Shown here: positions 9,580 through 18,283 of the stretch, one piece after another
Layout of the letters: the number at the start of each line of letters is the position of its first letter
How positions within the stretch are numbered: position 1 is the first letter of the stretch
Source of the DNA: Catellatospora tritici
Lineage (GTDB): Bacteria; Actinomycetota; Actinomycetes; Mycobacteriales; Micromonosporaceae
Direction: 5' to 3'
Assembly (NCBI RefSeq): GCF_019083965.1
Contig: NZ_JAHRCY010000001.1
Span: forward strand, 805,905 to 869,904
DNA length: 64,000 bases
Made by a program: the position numbers and the translations under genes
Notes under the pieces: generated by a model
Database searches by the model: none
Told to the model about the DNA's origin: nothing
Seen by the model: the letters and a program-made list of their open reading frames with translations, nothing else

Positions 9580-10871
9580 CGCCGCCGGTCCAGCAGCAGC
9601 ACGTCCACCGTGGAACCCGCTGCCGCCGTGGTCACCCGTTCGCCGAGAACCAGCAGTCCGTTCGCCTCCGCCATACCCGCCAGCGTACGGGGGCCGCCCG
9701 GCAGCGGCTGCACCGTGTAGCCGCCGCCCCGACGCTCGGCCACCAGCGCGGGGCGGAACTCGCGCAGCCCGCCCGGTGACGAGACGGTCTCCAGCAGGTG
9801 GCCGCGTACCGACGGGCGGAAGACGGGTTCGGCGCCGGCGAGCACCTGGATCACCGGCCGGGCCAGCACCTCGAAGCCGATCAGCGCCGCACCCGGGTCG
9901 CCGGGCAGGCACACGATCGGCACCTCCTCGGCGCTGCCGACGGTGCCGAAGCCCAGGGTGCCGCAGGGATACAGCGACACGTCGGTGAAGGTGACCATCC
10001 CGGCCCGGCTGCCGTCGCGGCGGGACAGGATGCGCCGCACCATGTCGCCGGGGCCGGTGCCGGAGCCGCCGGTGGTGATGATCAGGTCGGCGCGCAGCGT
10101 CTGGTCCTCCAGCAGCGCGCGCAGCGCCTCCGGGTCGTCGTCGCAGATCCCGACGCGGTACGCGTGGGCGCCCGCCTCAGCGGTGGCCGCCGTGAGCGCG
10201 TGCGAGTTGACGTCGACGACCTGGCCGGGCTGCGACAACCGCCCCGCCTCGACCAGCTCGTCGCCGGTGGAGACGATCACGACGCGCGGGCTGGGGCGCA
10301 CCACGACGTGGCCGATACCGCTGGCGGCCAGCGCCCCGACCAGGGCCGGGGTCACCGTGGTGCCCGCGCGGGCCAGGACCGCGCCCTCGGCCACGATCTC
10401 ACCGGCCCGCCGTACGCCGAAGCCGCGCTTGACCGGCCGGTGCACCTCGACGGCGGCCATGCCCTCGTCGGTCCACCGGATCGGCACCACCACGTCGGCG
10501 GCCTGCGGCAGCGCGGCCCCGGCGGCGACCGAGAAGCAGGCCCCCGGCGTGAGCCGGGCCGGGCGCCAGCTGGAGGCGGCCAGGTCGCCTACGACGTTGA
10601 GCCGGGCCGGGCGGCCGGGCGCGGCCACCGCGACGTCCTCGGACCGGGCCGCGTAGCCGTCGATCGCGGCGTGGTCGAAGGCCGGATAGGGGTGCGTGGC
10701 CACCACGTTGTCGGCGAGCACGTTGCCGTGCGCCTGGGTCAGGTCCAGATCCAACGCCGGCAACGCGCGCAACCTGCGCAGCACGCTGCCCAGGTAGTCG
10801 GCGAGTGGCGTCAGCTCGCCCTCAGGAACCGGGTCGAGGTGGTCCGAACTGGACCTGACCGTGGCGGTCAT
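9576..10871 (-). CDS. glp: Gephyrin-like molybdotransferase Glp (MoeA family)
   Basis: MoeA/gephyrin-E-domain protein of 431 residues. MoeA features: an N-terminal segment with HPYPAFDHAAIDGYAAR (about 58-75), the MPT-binding domain containing VVIVSTGDELVE, the TTGGSGTGPGD motif near residue 265 and the C-terminal beta-barrel. Classical MoeA inserts molybdate into molybdopterin. The copy in a galU-glp-rimJ-glpR operon is the one shown in Corynebacterium to act with a membrane receptor in septum formation. No other molybdopterin gene is nearby, which favours the division role. It is separated from galU by a single base. Confidence 0.88.
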   Translation of the reverse strand: MTATVRSSSDHLDPVPEGELTPLADYLGSVLRRLRALPALDLDLTQAHGNVLADNVVATHPYPAFDHAAIDGYAARSEDVAVAAPGRPARLNVVGDLAASSWRPARLTPGACFSVAAGAALPQAADVVVPIRWTDEGMAAVEVHRPVKRGFGVRRAGEIVAEGAVLARAGTTVTPALVGALAASGIGHVVVRPSPRVVIVSTGDELVEAGRLSQPGQVVDVNSHALTAATAEAGAHAYRVGICDDDPEALRALLEDQTLRADLIITTGGSGTGPGDMVRRILSRRDGSRAGMVTFTDVSLYPCGTLGFGTVGSAEEVPIVCLPGDPGAALIGFEVLARPVIQVLAGAEPVFRPSVRGHLLETVSSPGGLREFRPALVAERRGGGYTVQPLPGGPRTLAGMAEANGLLVLGERVTTAAAGSTVDVLLLDRRR

Positions 10872-10872
10872 G

Positions 10873-11835
10873 TCAGGCTGCCCCCGCGGGCCCGTCCAGT
10901 TCGGCCACGAAGGCCTTCAGCCATTCCTTGAACTGCGGGCCGAGGTCGGTCCGCTGGCTGGCCAGCTGTACGACAGCCTGCAGGTACCCCAGCGGCATGC
11001 CGGTGTCGTAGCGCACGCCCCGGTACACGATGCCGTGCACCGGCGTGCCCTCGGCCAGCAGCAGCGCCATCGCGTCGGTCAGCTGGATCTCGCCGCCGCT
11101 GCCGGGCTTGGTGCGGTGGATCGCCCCGAAGATCGTGCCGGGCAGCACGTACCGGCCGACCACGGCGAGGTTGCTCGGGGCCTGGTCCCGGGCGGGCTTC
11201 TCGACCAGTCCGGTCACCCGGACCACGTTCTCCACATCCGCCAGCTCCGGCTCCGCCGGGTCCACCGAGGCGATGCCGTACCGGTTGACCTCCTCGTCGG
11301 GGACCTCGATGAAGGCGAGCACGATGCCGCCGGTGCGGGCCTGCAGGTCGAGCATCTGCGGCAGCAGCGGGTCGTCCTCGGCGGTGAACTCGTCGCCGAG
11401 GAGCACCGCGAACGGCGCGTCACCGACGTGCGACTCGGCATAGGACACGGCGTGGCCCAAGCCCAGCGGCTCGCCCTGGCGGCAGGTGTAGATCTCGGCC
11501 AGCTCGGAGGTGTTGCGCACCGCCGCGAGGCGCTCCAGGTCGCCCTTGGCCTCCAGCCGCGACTCCAGGTACGGCTGGCGGTCGAAGTGGTCGACCATGC
11601 TGGTCTTCCCACGCCCGGTGATGAGCAGAACGTCCTTGATCCCGGACCGCGACGCCTCTTCCACGATGTACTGCAGCACGGGCCGGTCCACGACCGGCAG
11701 CAGCTCCTTGGGCACCGCCTTGGTGGCGGGCAGGAACCGCGTGGCCAGGCCCGCCGCGGGAATGACCGCCTTGGTGGCCCGTGGTCCACGGACAGTTGCT
11801 TGCGAAGGCTGCGCCTTGGGGGTGTGCTCCGACAT
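10873..11835 (-). CDS. galU: UTP--glucose-1-phosphate uridylyltransferase
   Basis: Makes UDP-glucose from UTP and glucose-1-phosphate in the cytoplasm, feeding glycogen, trehalose and wall polysaccharide synthesis (320 aa). The nucleotidyltransferase signature AVIPAAGLATRFLPATKAVPKE (about 23-44) carries the catalytic Arg and Lys. LLPVVDRPVLQYIVEEA, LGDEF (divalent metal site) and the VEKP motif follow. It is first in the operon with glp, rimJ and glpR, and divergent from nothing on its 5' side: the GGDEF gene upstream is in the same direction, 9 bp away, so it may be co-transcribed. Confidence 0.96.
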   Translation of the reverse strand: MSEHTPKAQPSQATVRGPRATKAVIPAAGLATRFLPATKAVPKELLPVVDRPVLQYIVEEASRSGIKDVLLITGRGKTSMVDHFDRQPYLESRLEAKGDLERLAAVRNTSELAEIYTCRQGEPLGLGHAVSYAESHVGDAPFAVLLGDEFTAEDDPLLPQMLDLQARTGGIVLAFIEVPDEEVNRYGIASVDPAEPELADVENVVRVTGLVEKPARDQAPSNLAVVGRYVLPGTIFGAIHRTKPGSGGEIQLTDAMALLLAEGTPVHGIVYRGVRYDTGMPLGYLQAVVQLASQRTDLGPQFKEWLKAFVAELDGPAGAA

Positions 11836-11844
11836 GTCGCGAGA

Positions 11845-14490
11845 CTAACGGCCCCGAGCCTGCCTGGGGGCTTGTGGGCTGCTCGACGCGCCGCCGGATG
11901 GGCAGAGAACGCTGCCCACAACGGCGACCTGGAACGTGTCACGCCCGGCCGCCTTGGCCGCGTACAGGGCGTCGTCGGCTGCCTGGAGCACCGTGGCACC
12001 GTGCTGCCCGTGGTCGGGCAGCACCGCCAGACCGATCGAGACGGTCACGTTGACGAACAGGTCCTCGGCGCCGTCGCGGGAGGGCACGACGATCGGTTCC
12101 CGACGGACGGCCTCGCACAGCCGCTCGGCGACGGCGATGCCGCCGACCTCGTCGGTCTCCGGCAGCAGGATCACGAACTCCTCGCCGCCGTGCCGGAACG
12201 CCACATCGACCTCGCGGATCTCGTACCGGATGCGCTGGGCGAACTCGGCGAGCACGGCGTCCCCGGCGGCGTGACCGTAGCTGTCGTTGATCTCCTTGAA
12301 CCGGTCGAGGTCCAGCGCCAGCACGCACAGGCGGCGGCCGAAGCGGGCCGCCCGCTCGGACTCGCGGCGCAGCGAGTCACGCAGCGAGCGGTAGTTGAAC
12401 AGGCCGGTCAGCGGGTCGGTGACCGACAGTCGCTGGGCCTCCTCGTGCACGCGTACGTTGTCGACGGCGACCGCGGCCTGCCCGGCGAAGGTGCGCAGGG
12501 TGACCAGGTCGGCGTCGTCGAACTCGTCGCGGCCCAGCCGGTCGTAGAGGGCCAGCACCCCGCGCGCCCCGGGCAGCGTCCCCGGCGGCAGGTAGCTGTC
12601 GACCAGGCTCGGCGCCGAGAACGGCACCACCACGTACGTGCGGCAGCCCGGCTCGCCCGAGTCCAGGCGCGGGCCGTCGCGCTCGACCCGGCCGATACGC
12701 GGCACGCCGGTGGCGGCGACGGAGCCGGTCAGGCCCGTGCCGTACGGCACCCGCAGGGTCCCCCGCTCACCGGTCGTCCACGTCTCGTCCAGGCCCTCGG
12801 TGCACTGGCCGATCAACGCCCCGGTGGCCGGGTCGGCCAGCAGCACCACACCCGCCGAGGCGCCGGTGGCGTGCCGGGCCGTCTGCAGGATCACCCGCAG
12901 GATCCGGTCGAGGTCGTGCGTGCCCGCCAGGGTGTCGCCGAGCACGCCCAAGTGCCCGCGCAACTGGTCGCGGCTGGCCGTCAGCGCCGCCACGTAGGTC
13001 TGCAGCTCGCGGGTCATGTGGTTGAACGCGATGGCCAGTCGGCCCAGCTCGTCGTCACCACGTACCGGCACCCGGGCCTCCAGGTCGCCGCCCGCGACCC
13101 GGTCTGCCGCGGCCGCCAACTCGACCACTGGACTGGTCGCGGTCCGCGCCAGCCACCAGGCGACGGTCACGGCCATCACCGCGGTCAGCAGCACCACGCC
13201 GACGAGCAGCACGTACATGCCGGTCGGCGGGCGGGCGGGCAGCGACACGGCCAGCGGCAGCGGCTCCCCGGCGACCGGCCCGAGCCGGGTCACCAGGTGG
13301 CCGTTGGGGGCGGTGGCGATCGCTCCGTCGCTCAGCGCCCGCGCCAGCCCGGTCACGGCGGCGGCATCGGCGCCGTCGACGGTCGTGTGAACGGCGGCGG
13401 CGGTGCCGCTGTCGGTCTGCTGTGGCGCCGGGTCCAGTGCGACGGCCTGCCCGTCGTCGGCGGGGTCGGTGGCCTCGTCGGCGCCCGGCGCGACCGCCTG
13501 CGCGTCCACGGTGCCCCCGGCCTGCCCGGCGGTCGCGTCCGCCGCCCCGTCGGGCTCCGCCCCGGCCTGGTCTGGGCCGGTCAGCGGACCCGCGCCGGTC
13601 GGCAGACCGTCGAGCGTCTCGCCACCCGGCTGCGCGCCGCCGTCCTGCGCGGCGTCCGCCTGTCCAGCGTCGGCCGGTGCGCCGTCGGCCGGTGCGCCGT
13701 CGACTAGGCCGCTGTTCGCCTGGGCGTCGCCCTGGACGCTGTTCGCCTGGGCGTCGCCCTGGACGCTGTTCGCCTGGGCGTCGCCCTGGACGCCGTTCGC
13801 CTGGGCGTCGTCGCCAGGGGTGCCCGCGCCCTGCGCGCCCTCGCTCGTCGGCGTGTTCGGGCCGGTCTGGGCCTCGGCCTCGGCGGCGACGTCTTCCTCG
13901 GCGGCGTCGCCCGAGACGGCCGGGTCGTCGACCTGGACCGTCCCGTCGGGGCGGGCGGCGGCGGGCTGGCCGGTGCCGGGCAGCAGGGTCAGCTGCGCGC
14001 CGCTGGCCTGGGCCAGGCGCTGGATCAGGTCGGCGTCGACGGTGACGGCGGCGGCGACCGTGCCGCCGTTCTTGCCCGGCAGCGGCACCCGCGCCGACAG
14101 CGCCTCGTAACCGGAGACGAGGTCGGGGCGCACCTGCGGATCGGGCCCGGCGCAGTCGGCCCACGGCGGCGGCGGGGCCTGCCGGGTGGTGTCACCGCTG
14201 GTCCCGCCGTCAAGGTGGACGCCCGCGGCCAGCCCGGTGCCGACCAGGTGCTCGGCGACGGCCATCCGGCGGTCGGCGGGGGCGGCGGCGACGGCTTCGG
14301 CGACGGCGCGCAGCTGTCCGCACAGCGCGCCGACAGCGGTGCGCACGGCGCCGGAGGCCACCGACAGCCGCTCGTCGGCCCGCTCGTGCGAGACGGTGCT
14401 GACGGTCGTGCCGACGAAGAAGGCGCCGAGCAGGACGGGACTGAGGACCACGGCCAGGAAGGCGGTGGTGAGCCGTGCGCGCAGTGTCAC
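11845..14490 (-). CDS. Membrane diguanylate cyclase: sensor, HAMP, GAF, GGDEF
   Basis: Predicted c-di-GMP synthase (881 aa). Order: transmembrane helix (about 8-30), a large extracytoplasmic sensor region interrupted by a Gln/Asp/Ala-rich linker, a second helix (about 420-445), HAMP (about 446-500), a GAF domain (about 520-690) and a C-terminal GGDEF domain. The active-site motif is GGEEF at 768-772, so the cyclase should be active. I see no clear RxxD inhibitory site just before it (the sequence there is REVDVAFRH). The linker holds four 9-residue tandem repeats of AQANSVQGD type. GTG start behind an AGGGGGAAG ribosome-binding site at very short spacing. Confidence 0.9.
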   Translation of the reverse strand: MTLRARLTTAFLAVVLSPVLLGAFFVGTTVSTVSHERADERLSVASGAVRTAVGALCGQLRAVAEAVAAAPADRRMAVAEHLVGTGLAAGVHLDGGTSGDTTRQAPPPPWADCAGPDPQVRPDLVSGYEALSARVPLPGKNGGTVAAAVTVDADLIQRLAQASGAQLTLLPGTGQPAAARPDGTVQVDDPAVSGDAAEEDVAAEAEAQTGPNTPTSEGAQGAGTPGDDAQANGVQGDAQANSVQGDAQANSVQGDAQANSGLVDGAPADGAPADAGQADAAQDGGAQPGGETLDGLPTGAGPLTGPDQAGAEPDGAADATAGQAGGTVDAQAVAPGADEATDPADDGQAVALDPAPQQTDSGTAAAVHTTVDGADAAAVTGLARALSDGAIATAPNGHLVTRLGPVAGEPLPLAVSLPARPPTGMYVLLVGVVLLTAVMAVTVAWWLARTATSPVVELAAAADRVAGGDLEARVPVRGDDELGRLAIAFNHMTRELQTYVAALTASRDQLRGHLGVLGDTLAGTHDLDRILRVILQTARHATGASAGVVLLADPATGALIGQCTEGLDETWTTGERGTLRVPYGTGLTGSVAATGVPRIGRVERDGPRLDSGEPGCRTYVVVPFSAPSLVDSYLPPGTLPGARGVLALYDRLGRDEFDDADLVTLRTFAGQAAVAVDNVRVHEEAQRLSVTDPLTGLFNYRSLRDSLRRESERAARFGRRLCVLALDLDRFKEINDSYGHAAGDAVLAEFAQRIRYEIREVDVAFRHGGEEFVILLPETDEVGGIAVAERLCEAVRREPIVVPSRDGAEDLFVNVTVSIGLAVLPDHGQHGATVLQAADDALYAAKAAGRDTFQVAVVGSVLCPSGGASSSPQAPRQARGR
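13711..13818. repeat. 27-bp tandem repeat in the GGDEF gene
   Basis: Three identical 27-bp units starting at 13711, 13738 and 13765, plus a diverged fourth at 13792. Each encodes nine residues of the AQANSVQGD type in the extracytoplasmic linker. Being in-frame and near-identical at the DNA level, the array is recent and probably length-variable. Confidence 0.9.
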
Positions 14491-14568
14491 ACTTCCCCCT
14501 TGAAGTCATCCGAGTCAACGCCGGACGCTGCCAGCGGGATGCGACGCTTGCGGGTATATGAGGGTTTT

Positions 14569-15219
14569 ATGGACATAACAGGCACAGCCTCGGAGCCCGG
14601 ATCCGCGCAGGATTTCGCCGCCAAGCAGGCGGTACGCGCGAGCCTGCTCGCGGCGCGGCGCGCCCTGACACCGGCCGAGGTCGAGGCGGCGGCGGCTGGG
14701 GTGCGGGCGCGACTGGGCGACCTGCTCGTTGGGCGGCGCGGGCTCACCATCTGCGCGTACGTGCCGATCGGCCGGGAGCCCGGCGGCCCCGACCTGCCCG
14801 AGCGGCTGGCCGCCCTGCCCGGCGTGGCCCGGCTGCTGCTGCCGGTGCTCCAGCCGGACCTGGACCTGGACTGGGCCGCGTACACCGGCCCGACGTCCCT
14901 GGTCGAGGCGGCGCGCGGCCTGCGCGAACCGGCCGGGCCGGTGCTGGGGCGCGCGGCGATCGCGACGGCGGACCTGGTGCTGGTGCCCGCCGTGGCGGTG
15001 GACCGGGCCGGGGTACGGCTGGGCCGAGGCGGCGGCAGCTACGACCGGGGGCTGACCCGAGTGACCCTCACCACACCCGTGGTGGCCCTGCTGTACGACC
15101 TCGAGCTGCTCGACCGCCTCCCCGCACAGGAGCACGACCAGCGCGTACACGCGGCGCTCACGCCCACGCGGACGACCTGGCTGCGCCCGGTGCCGGGCTG
15201 GTCCGGCGGGGACGTGTGA
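14569..15219 (+). CDS. 5-formyltetrahydrofolate cyclo-ligase
   Basis: ATP-dependent conversion of 5-formyl-THF to 5,10-methenyl-THF in one-carbon metabolism (216 aa). The N-terminal KQAVRASLLAARRAL matches the helix that binds ATP phosphate in this family. The C-terminal GRGGGSYDRGL carries the family signature (usually GRGGGYYDR). The start MDITGTA is the ATG closest to family similarity; the frame is open upstream across the divergent GGDEF promoter region. Divergent from the GGDEF gene with 78 bp between them. In many actinobacteria this gene sits next to galU/glp, as it does here. Confidence 0.93.
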   Translation: MDITGTASEPGSAQDFAAKQAVRASLLAARRALTPAEVEAAAAGVRARLGDLLVGRRGLTICAYVPIGREPGGPDLPERLAALPGVARLLLPVLQPDLDLDWAAYTGPTSLVEAARGLREPAGPVLGRAAIATADLVLVPAVAVDRAGVRLGRGGGSYDRGLTRVTLTTPVVALLYDLELLDRLPAQEHDQRVHAALTPTRTTWLRPVPGWSGGDV

Positions 15220-15310
15220 TCGGCGACAGACACTTTGCGGGTCAGCACCGCGTCAGGCACTATTGGCACTCGGTACACCCAGAGTGCCAGCAATGATCAT
15301 GGAGGGGACC

Positions 15311-15625
15311 GTGCCCACCTACCAGTACGCCTGCACCGCGTGCGGCCACCAGCTGGAGGCCGTGCAGTCGTTCGCGGACGAGCCGCTGACGCAGTGCCCG
15401 ACCTGCGAGGGCACCCTGCGCAAGCTCTTCTCCTCGGTCGGCGTGGTCTTCAAGGGGTCCGGCTTCTACCGGACCGACTCGCGCGGCGGATCGAGCGGCA
15501 GCCCGGCCTCCGGCGGCGGCTCGTCCTCGACCGGCGCCGCCTCCAGCTCGTCGAGCAGCGCTTCGTCGACCCCGGCCGCCTCGACGTCCTCGTCGAGCGG
15601 CGGGTCCACCGGCTCCGCGGCCTGA
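15311..15625 (+). CDS. FmdB-family zinc-ribbon protein
   Basis: Small putative regulator (104 aa). It starts with PTYQYACTACGHQLE and has the second CPTC pair about 20 residues later, a four-cysteine zinc ribbon as in FmdB/CxxC proteins. The half after residue 60 is almost entirely Ser, Gly and Ala and is likely disordered. The start is GTG at 15311, ten bases after a GGAGGGG ribosome-binding site; an earlier in-frame ATG would add residues not found in the family. FmdB proteins have been proposed to regulate amide-utilisation genes, but the partner here is unknown. Confidence 0.9.
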   Translation: MPTYQYACTACGHQLEAVQSFADEPLTQCPTCEGTLRKLFSSVGVVFKGSGFYRTDSRGGSSGSPASGGGSSSTGAASSSSSSASSTPAASTSSSSGGSTGSAA

Positions 15626-15719
15626 CCGACCCGACTGGCGGATCGAGGCACGACCGAGTCTTATGTCCGTTTTGGGCTATAGTACGGCCGTGCCCGAACA
15701 CCCGTGCCCGGCCCGTTGA

Positions 15720-15896
15720 TCAGTCCCAATGCGGCGGACGATCCTCCAGCAGCCGGTCGTCGTTGGTCCACGACCGCTCGCCCCAGCCCCGGTCGGTGTC
15801 GTCGCGCGTCTGCTCCGGCAGCACCGTGATGACCTCGTCGTCGAGCTCCACGATGCGGTCGTCGTCACGGCTGCCGTAGAAGGCGTCAGTGCTCAC
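15720..15896 (-). CDS. Small acidic protein, 58 aa
   Basis: A short frame starting GTG (VSTDAFYGSRDDD) and ending RPPHWD. It is extremely acidic (about 16 Asp plus 7 Glu), with tryptophans spaced through the second half, and has no membrane segment. Codon third positions are strongly G/C, and no other frame across this stretch codes better. It has no clear Shine-Dalgarno. The neighbouring zinc-ribbon gene converges on it with about 95 bp between, and the gene at 15956 diverges from it. Function unknown; probably a conserved lineage-specific cytoplasmic protein. Confidence 0.65.
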   Translation of the reverse strand: MSTDAFYGSRDDDRIVELDDEVITVLPEQTRDDTDRGWGERSWTNDDRLLEDRPPHWD

Positions 15897-15955
15897 TCAA
15901 GCAGCGTAAAGGCGCCGCGGCGATCCTGCCTGCCGGGGCACCCCGGAGACACGCC

Positions 15956-16237
15956 GTGAGCGGCGACGACTACTGGCGCCGCCCCGAGCCCGGGGACTCG
16001 GCCGCCAATGCCGAGTGTGCCCCGTCGCGCTATTCGGGACCCCCACAGGCCGAACCTGCCACGCCCGACTGGCAGCCCGCCCGGACGCCGCCGCACCAGC
16101 CACCCCGCCACCTGCCCGAACTCGACCACGACGCGATCGACCGGGCCGAGCAGCGCGCGGACCGGTTCACGTACGCGGTCGCGCTGGCGGCGGGGGTGGT
16201 GCTGCTGATCGTCGCGTGCGCGCAGTGGCGCGGCTAG
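15956..16237 (+). CDS. Small tail-anchored membrane protein
   Basis: A 93-residue protein with a Pro-rich hydrophilic N-terminal part and a single hydrophobic helix near the C-terminus (about 71-89, TYAVALAAGVVLLIVAC), so it is probably anchored with its N-terminus in the cytoplasm. GTG start (VSGDDYW). Its TAG stop overlaps the TAG of the convergent gene in the palindrome CTAG (16234-16237). No family recognised. Confidence 0.7.
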   Translation: MSGDDYWRRPEPGDSAANAECAPSRYSGPPQAEPATPDWQPARTPPHQPPRHLPELDHDAIDRAEQRADRFTYAVALAAGVVLLIVACAQWRG

Positions 16238-16719
16238 ATGTTGGCCCACACGATGTGCGCGCCGGTGTCGCCGGTCTTGAACACGTAGTAGCCGGTCACA
16301 CCGGCCACCAGCAGCGAGATCACGACGATGCCGTAGGTCAGACTGCGCGAACCGGGAGTGGCGGGCTTCTTGCCTGCGGCGGTGCAGATCAGCACCAGGA
16401 ACAGCGACAGCACGCCGAGCGCGGTGCCGGTCCAGGCCGCCACGTCGGCGAAGTCCCCGTGCTTGTCCACCTGGGAGAGGATCTCCTGCGGGTAGTTCTT
16501 CGCGATCAACGTCCGGAACAGCTCCTCGCCGCTCAGCTTGGCGAACCACAGCGCGGCCGGGGCCACGATCGCCAGCGCCACCACGGTCCACCCCAGGAAC
16601 CGCCGCACCGACGGGATGAGCGAATAGACCACGACCGACAGCACCAGCAGCGGACCGAAGATCACAGCCGCGTGTACGAGCAGCGGATGAGCCGGCAGGC
16701 CGAGCAGCTCCTTGAACAC
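16234..16719 (-). CDS. DUF2231-type integral membrane protein
   Basis: A 161-residue protein with four hydrophobic helices. The N-terminal ELLGLPAHPLLVHAAVIFGPL is typical of DUF2231, whose conserved histidines in the first helix suggest haem or metal binding. A charged loop (SGEELFRTLIAKNYPQEI) separates helices two and three. GTG start at 16719 is set by a clean AGGAGG four bases upstream; the frame extends further 5' but without family similarity. It is divergent from the Fur-family gene, so it may be under that regulator. Confidence 0.85.
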   Translation of the reverse strand: MFKELLGLPAHPLLVHAAVIFGPLLVLSVVVYSLIPSVRRFLGWTVVALAIVAPAALWFAKLSGEELFRTLIAKNYPQEILSQVDKHGDFADVAAWTGTALGVLSLFLVLICTAAGKKPATPGSRSLTYGIVVISLLVAGVTGYYVFKTGDTGAHIVWANI

Positions 16720-16866
16720 CGTGCCTCCTGGGGTCGCGAAAGCCCTTCGGAATGATTCCACGTGAGCGTAGACCGGCTGTTGCCACTGAGGTAGGGGAGA
16801 AAATCCAAGTGGCCCTGACCACGTAATTCGAACCTTTTCTTGAGCAACTCCAGGTTGACTGCTGAA

Positions 16867-17310
16867 ATGGTCCTCATGTATGGCGAAAAAGAGCACCAGG
16901 CTCTACTGCGGGCACGGGGACTGCGGGTCACCCGGCCGCGCCTCGCCGTGCTCGACATCCTCAGCCAGGGCGGCCACCTCGAGGTCGACGAGATCACCCG
17001 ACAGGCGCGCGAGCGCCTCGACTCCGTCTCCACCCAGGCCGTATACGACGTACTCGGCGCCCTGGCCCGCGCCGGGCTGGCCCGCCGGATCGAACCGGCC
17101 GGCTCCCCGGCCCGGTACGAGGCGCGCAGCGGCGACAACCACCACCACATCGTGTGCCGTGGCTGCGGGCTGATCGCCGACGTCGACTGCGCCACCGGTG
17201 CGGCCCCCTGCCTCGACCCGACCCAGACGCACGGCTTCGCCGTCGACGAGGCCGAGGTCACCTACTGGGGGCTGTGCCCGTCCTGCGCCAAGCTCGCCGC
17301 CGAGGACTGA
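16867..17310 (+). CDS. Fur-family transcriptional regulator
   Basis: Metal-responsive or peroxide-responsive repressor of about 147 residues. A winged helix covers about 15-85 (LRVTRPRLAVLDIL...STQAVYDVLGALARAGL). The dimerisation and metal-binding part has NHHHIVCRGCG and a C-terminal CPSC, i.e. two CxxC pairs for structural zinc plus the His-rich regulatory site. The RVTRPRLAVL opening resembles the FurA/CatR class that controls catalase-peroxidase genes, but no katG lies next to it; a DUF2231 protein is divergent instead. The start could be ATG 16867 or ATG 16876; neither has a good ribosome-binding site. Confidence 0.88.
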   Translation: MVLMYGEKEHQALLRARGLRVTRPRLAVLDILSQGGHLEVDEITRQARERLDSVSTQAVYDVLGALARAGLARRIEPAGSPARYEARSGDNHHHIVCRGCGLIADVDCATGAAPCLDPTQTHGFAVDEAEVTYWGLCPSCAKLAAED

Positions 17311-17314
17311 GCCC

Positions 17315-18193
17315 TCAGGCCTGCACCGCGGGCTCGACCGCCGACCATGGCTCGCGGGCCGGAACCTCCGCGCCCGCGGGGCAGACCCGCCGGAAGTCGC
17401 ACCAGCCGCACAACCTGCTCGGCTGCGTCGGGAACGCCTCGTCCGGCGCCTTGCCGCCCGCCATCGCCTGCTCGGCCGCCACGATGTCCCGCGCGGTCGC
17501 CTCGGCCCGAGCCACGTGCCGCCCCAGCGACTCCTCGGTGTGCTCGTGCGCCACCACCGTGCCGGTGGGCAGGTGGTGCAGCTCCACGGTGCGGCACGGC
17601 TTGCGGAACACCCGCGCGGCGGCGTACGCGTACAGCGCGAGCGCCAGCGAACCGCGGGCGTCGTCGGCGTCCAGCCCCATGCGTCCGGTCTTGTAGTCGA
17701 CGATCACCAGTTCCCCGCCGCGCTGATCGATGCGGTCGGTGCGGCCGCTCAGCGCCAGCACCGACGTCTTCGCGGCGACGGTTCGCTCCACGGCCAGCGG
17801 CTCGAAGTCGGCGGGCAGCTCCGCGACGTACGACTCCAGCCAGCTCAGGGCCCGCTGGAACACCGCCCGTTCCTGCTCCTCGTCGCGGTAGCCCTCGCGG
17901 ACCCAGGTCGCGCGCAGCAGCGTCGGCAGGGCACCCGGCTGGCGGCGGTCGGTCGGCAGGTCCCACCAGTTCTTCAGCGCCGTGTGCACGCTGGCGCCCA
18001 GCGAGTTGTGCGCCCAGGCCGGGCCCTTCTGCGGCGCGGGCCGGTCCAGGTAGCTGTAGCGGTAGCGGCGGGGGCAGTCCTCGTATGAGGCGAGCTTGCT
18101 CGGGGTGCACACGAACAGGCGCTCGGGCATCAGGTCGAAGCCGAGCTGTTCGGGGATGTCCCGGCCGCGGCGGGGACTGGGCGTTCGGCTCAC
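17315..18193 (-). CDS. RecB-like PD-(D/E)XK nuclease with Fe-S cysteines
   Basis: Stand-alone nuclease of the RecB/Cas4/AddB C-terminal class (292 aa). SKLASYEDCPRRYRY near residues 33-47 supplies the first cluster cysteine. The nuclease core GRTDRID...LVIVDYKTG (about 150-175) holds the catalytic Asp and Lys. The last three cysteines lie in CGWCDFRRVC near residue 270. The four-cysteine frame predicts a 4Fe-4S cluster. It has no helicase domain and no neighbouring cas genes. A role in recombination or repair is likely. GTG start; MPERLF at residue 22 is an alternative start. Confidence 0.9.
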   Translation of the reverse strand: MSRTPSPRRGRDIPEQLGFDLMPERLFVCTPSKLASYEDCPRRYRYSYLDRPAPQKGPAWAHNSLGASVHTALKNWWDLPTDRRQPGALPTLLRATWVREGYRDEEQERAVFQRALSWLESYVAELPADFEPLAVERTVAAKTSVLALSGRTDRIDQRGGELVIVDYKTGRMGLDADDARGSLALALYAYAAARVFRKPCRTVELHHLPTGTVVAHEHTEESLGRHVARAEATARDIVAAEQAMAGGKAPDEAFPTQPSRLCGWCDFRRVCPAGAEVPAREPWSAVEPAVQA

Positions 18194-18283
18194 CTGGCAG
18201 ATGTTGCCAAATCAGTGCGACACTGGCCAGGCGACCCGACGGTCGTCCGACGGAAGACCGCCTGACCTGCAGAGAGGCACAGC

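Noticed and set aside
16800..16866. Fur box before the Fur-family gene
   Set aside because: I looked for a symmetric A/T-rich site and found none convincing.
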